This document shows positions 6,677 to 7,907 of a stretch of 7,907 bases of DNA, one piece after another (positions within the stretch are counted from its first letter, which is position 1; the number at the start of each line of letters is the position of its first letter). Origin of the DNA: an uncultured Clostridium sp. (GTDB lineage Bacteria; Bacillota; Clostridia; TANB77; CAG-508); contig CALYZR010000020.1 of the NCBI GenBank assembly GCA_945610215.1, positions 1 to 7,907 of the forward strand, given 5' to 3'. The translations under genes and the position numbers were made by a program. The notes beneath the pieces are model-generated. The model saw only the letters and a list, made by a program, of their open reading frames with translations. It searched no databases and had not been told where the DNA came from.

Positions 6677-6696
6677 AAAAAAACAGTTCAAAACTG
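6677..6696 (-). terminator. Short terminator-like hairpin in the ABC operon leader
   Basis: In the minus-strand leader CAGTT-TTG-AACTG (6684-6696) is followed directly by seven U. It lies between the predicted transcription start and the ribosome-binding site, where an attenuator would be. The stem is only 5 bp, possibly extended by A-U pairs past a 2-nt bulge, so it may be weak. The same symmetric sequence could instead be a repressor site. Confidence 0.4.
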
Positions 6697-6714
6697 CATT
6701 TTCCTAATTAAAAT

Positions 6715-6743
6715 ATTGTATTAAACACATAAATATTTGTCAA
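6715..6743 (-). promoter_or_regulatory. Promoter of the ABC exporter operon
   Basis: On the minus strand a perfect -35 TTGACA (6738-6743) is followed by a 17-bp spacer and -10 TACAAT (6715-6720). Predicted start is near 6708, giving a leader of about 67 nt before the 754-residue ABC gene. Confidence 0.85.
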
Positions 6744-6899
6744 GATTTTACCATAAAGATATTAAAATAGCATTAAAAAAACACTTATTTTTTGATTTTT
6801 AAAATATAATTATCAAATAGCCTTGAATAATGAAGAGCAAAAAATTATTTTCAATTGTTTTTGGATTTTTTTACAATGCATTAATTTTTGACATTTTTC

Positions 6900-6929
6900 T
6901 TGCAAACTTCAACACTTTTATTATATAAT
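6900..6929 (+). promoter_or_regulatory. Promoter of the E2-like gene
   Basis: -35 TTGCAA (6900-6905), an 18-bp spacer and a perfect -10 TATAAT (6924-6929). The predicted start near 6936 leaves a very short leader ahead of GGGAG (6941-6945). A perfect TTGACA at 6888-6893 is too far from this -10 to pair with it. Confidence 0.68.
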
Positions 6930-6952
6930 ATATTTTATAAGGGAGATGGATT

Positions 6953-7804
6953 ATGTTTGGATTTAGATCAGATGGTAGAAAATTAAAAACTATAGGGCCA
7001 TTTTTTAGAGTAATACCACATGTTATGAAAATGAGAAGTGACTCACATGTTTATTATATGCAAGATATACCACTTACTACACTTGATGAATATATTGCAA
7101 AGAAGGAAAAAGAAGGCATTAAAATTTCGTATATGAATATTATATATGCTGCTTTAGTAAGATTGCTTGCAGAAAGACCACGATTAAATAGATTTGTTAT
7201 GAATGGTAGAACATATGCAAGAAAAGGAATATATATTTCACTTGCAATAAAAAAAGAAATGACAGACGATACAGAAGAAACAACTATAAAACTTCCTTTT
7301 ACTGGAACCGAAAATATATTTGAAATAAAAGAGAAATTAAATAATACTATTGCCAGAAATAAAGATTTATCTAATCAAAATAGCACCGATAAGCTTGCTA
7401 AATTTTTATGGCTTGTTCCAAATTGGCTTATGAAATTTATTGTAAATACTTTAATGTTTTTAGATAAACATGGTATGATGCCAAAGTCTATAATTAGTGC
7501 GAGTCCTTTCCATACAAGTGCATTTTTAACAAATGTTGGTTCTCTTGGAATTGATGCAATCTATCATCATATATACGATTTTGGAACAACAGGTATATTC
7601 TTAGCAATGGGAAAAAAGAAAAAAAGTTATATATGCGAAGATGACAATATTGTTGAAGAAAAAGCTATTTCTCTTGCTTGGGTTGCAGATGAAAGAATTT
7701 GTGATGGTTTTTATTATGCAAATGCGATTAAATCATTTAACAGATATTTAAAGAAGCCAGAATTATTAGAAGAAAATATAACTCCAAAAGAAGATATAAA
7801 ATAA
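6953..7804 (+). CDS. Stand-alone 2-oxoacid dehydrogenase E2-like acyltransferase domain protein
   Basis: The 283-residue protein matches the catalytic (acyltransferase) domain of dihydrolipoamide acyltransferases and chloramphenicol acetyltransferase. It has no lipoyl or subunit-binding domain. Supporting segments are ISYMNIIYAALVRLLAERPRLNRF (58-81), the SAFLTNVGSLGIDAIYHH stretch (189-206) and the C-terminal LAWVADERICDGFYYANAI (241-259). The last is the position of the HxxxDG active-site motif: Asp251 and Gly252 are present, but the catalytic His is replaced by Glu247. I recall the same DERxxDG form in related clostridial proteins, so this is probably a family trait. Acyl-CoA transfer by the normal mechanism is doubtful. 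A hydrophobic stretch at about 150-170 may be an amphipathic or buried helix. The ATG has GGGAG 7 nt upstream. It is a single-gene unit divergent from the ABC operon. Confidence 0.8.
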   Translation: MFGFRSDGRKLKTIGPFFRVIPHVMKMRSDSHVYYMQDIPLTTLDEYIAKKEKEGIKISYMNIIYAALVRLLAERPRLNRFVMNGRTYARKGIYISLAIKKEMTDDTEETTIKLPFTGTENIFEIKEKLNNTIARNKDLSNQNSTDKLAKFLWLVPNWLMKFIVNTLMFLDKHGMMPKSIISASPFHTSAFLTNVGSLGIDAIYHHIYDFGTTGIFLAMGKKKKSYICEDDNIVEEKAISLAWVADERICDGFYYANAIKSFNRYLKKPELLEENITPKEDIK

Positions 7805-7818
7805 GAATAGTTAATAAT

Positions 7819-7856
7819 AAAAGAAGTTCTTCGTCACAAGGCGAAAAACTTCTTTT
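7819..7856. terminator. Strong hairpin terminator after the E2-like gene
   Basis: AAAAGAAGTT (7819-7828) pairs with AACTTCTTTT (7847-7856). After one mismatch the stem continues with TTCG/CGAA around the loop TCACAAGG (7834-7841). The A-run and U-run ends make it usable from both strands. It begins 14 nt after the stop codon. Confidence 0.88.
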
Positions 7857-7893
7857 ATATAATAGGAAATTTCTCCGAAATTCCTATTATATA
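7856..7893. repeat. Second long AT-rich hairpin next to the terminator
   Basis: TATATAATAGGAAATTTC (7856-7873) pairs with 7877-7893 over 17 bp with a single bulged A and a 3-nt loop. It shares one base with the preceding terminator and is not followed by a U-run. Its role is unknown; it may be a terminator for a convergent gene beyond the edge or a small repeat unit. Confidence 0.55.
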
Positions 7894-7907
7894 AAATGCT
7901 ATAATCG

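Larger units (their letters stand above)
6642..6952. other. Divergent intergenic region
   Basis: This AT-rich gap separates the ABC operon (leftwards) from the E2-like gene (rightwards). It holds one promoter per direction and the ABC leader hairpin. It also has an inverted repeat TTTGAT (6791-6796) / ATCAAA (6812-6817) lying between the two promoters, of unknown function. No small gene with a convincing ribosome-binding site was found. Confidence 0.6.

Noticed and set aside
6791..6817. TTTGAT/ATCAAA as an FNR-like site
   Set aside because: The 15-bp gap between arms does not fit the short fixed spacing of FNR/CRP sites; symmetric AT-rich hexamers are expected by chance here.
7877..7905. Promoter at the right edge using TATAAT (7900-7905)
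   Set aside because: No recognisable -35 lies 16-18 bp upstream, and the downstream sequence is outside the window.

Overview
This is an AT-rich window, roughly 30% GC by eye, from a low-GC Firmicute, most likely a Clostridia-type bacterium. The support is a T-box tyrosine riboswitch in front of tyrS, consensus AGGAGG ribosome-binding sites, TTGACA/TATAAT-type promoters and the codon bias. The species cannot be named from the sequence alone. No tRNA, rRNA, CRISPR array, transposase or integrase was seen.

Layout. Positions 1-809 (minus) hold the first 269 codons of tyrosyl-tRNA synthetase, which runs off the left edge. Positions 829-1087 (minus) hold its T-box leader: promoter, Stem I with a UAC specifier, Stem III, antiterminator and terminator. 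Positions 1159-1768 (minus) are a hicA-hicB toxin-antitoxin operon, with an operator-like promoter region at about 1771-1849. Positions 1850-2118 carry no gene but include a GC-rich REP-like hairpin element near 2001-2055. Positions 2119-2538 (minus) hold only the C-terminal part of a penicillin-binding protein transpeptidase domain, in the same frame as the ABC transporter stop codon 12 nt upstream. Positions 2551-6641 (minus) are a two-gene heterodimeric ABC exporter operon whose genes overlap by one base. Positions 6642-6952 are a divergent intergenic region with one clear promoter per direction. Positions 6953-7804 (plus) encode a stand-alone protein with the fold of a 2-oxoacid dehydrogenase E2 catalytic domain, closed by a strong hairpin terminator. 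A second long hairpin abuts that terminator.

How the genes relate. The two ABC half-transporters should form one export pump with one good ATP site and one degenerate site. The larger subunit carries an unusual extracytoplasmic domain of about 190 residues. HicA and HicB form a self-regulated toxin-antitoxin pair. tyrS is housekeeping and controlled by tRNA-Tyr charging. The PBP fragment looks like debris from a rearrangement next to the GC-rich repeat.

The points most worth a second look are a possible second, antitoxin-only promoter between the hicA Shine-Dalgarno and start codon, the decapitated PBP behind the ABC operon, a short terminator-like hairpin in the ABC leader, and a repeated NMP(D/N)EQ motif in the extracytoplasmic domain. 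I did not find a clearly new multi-gene system here.
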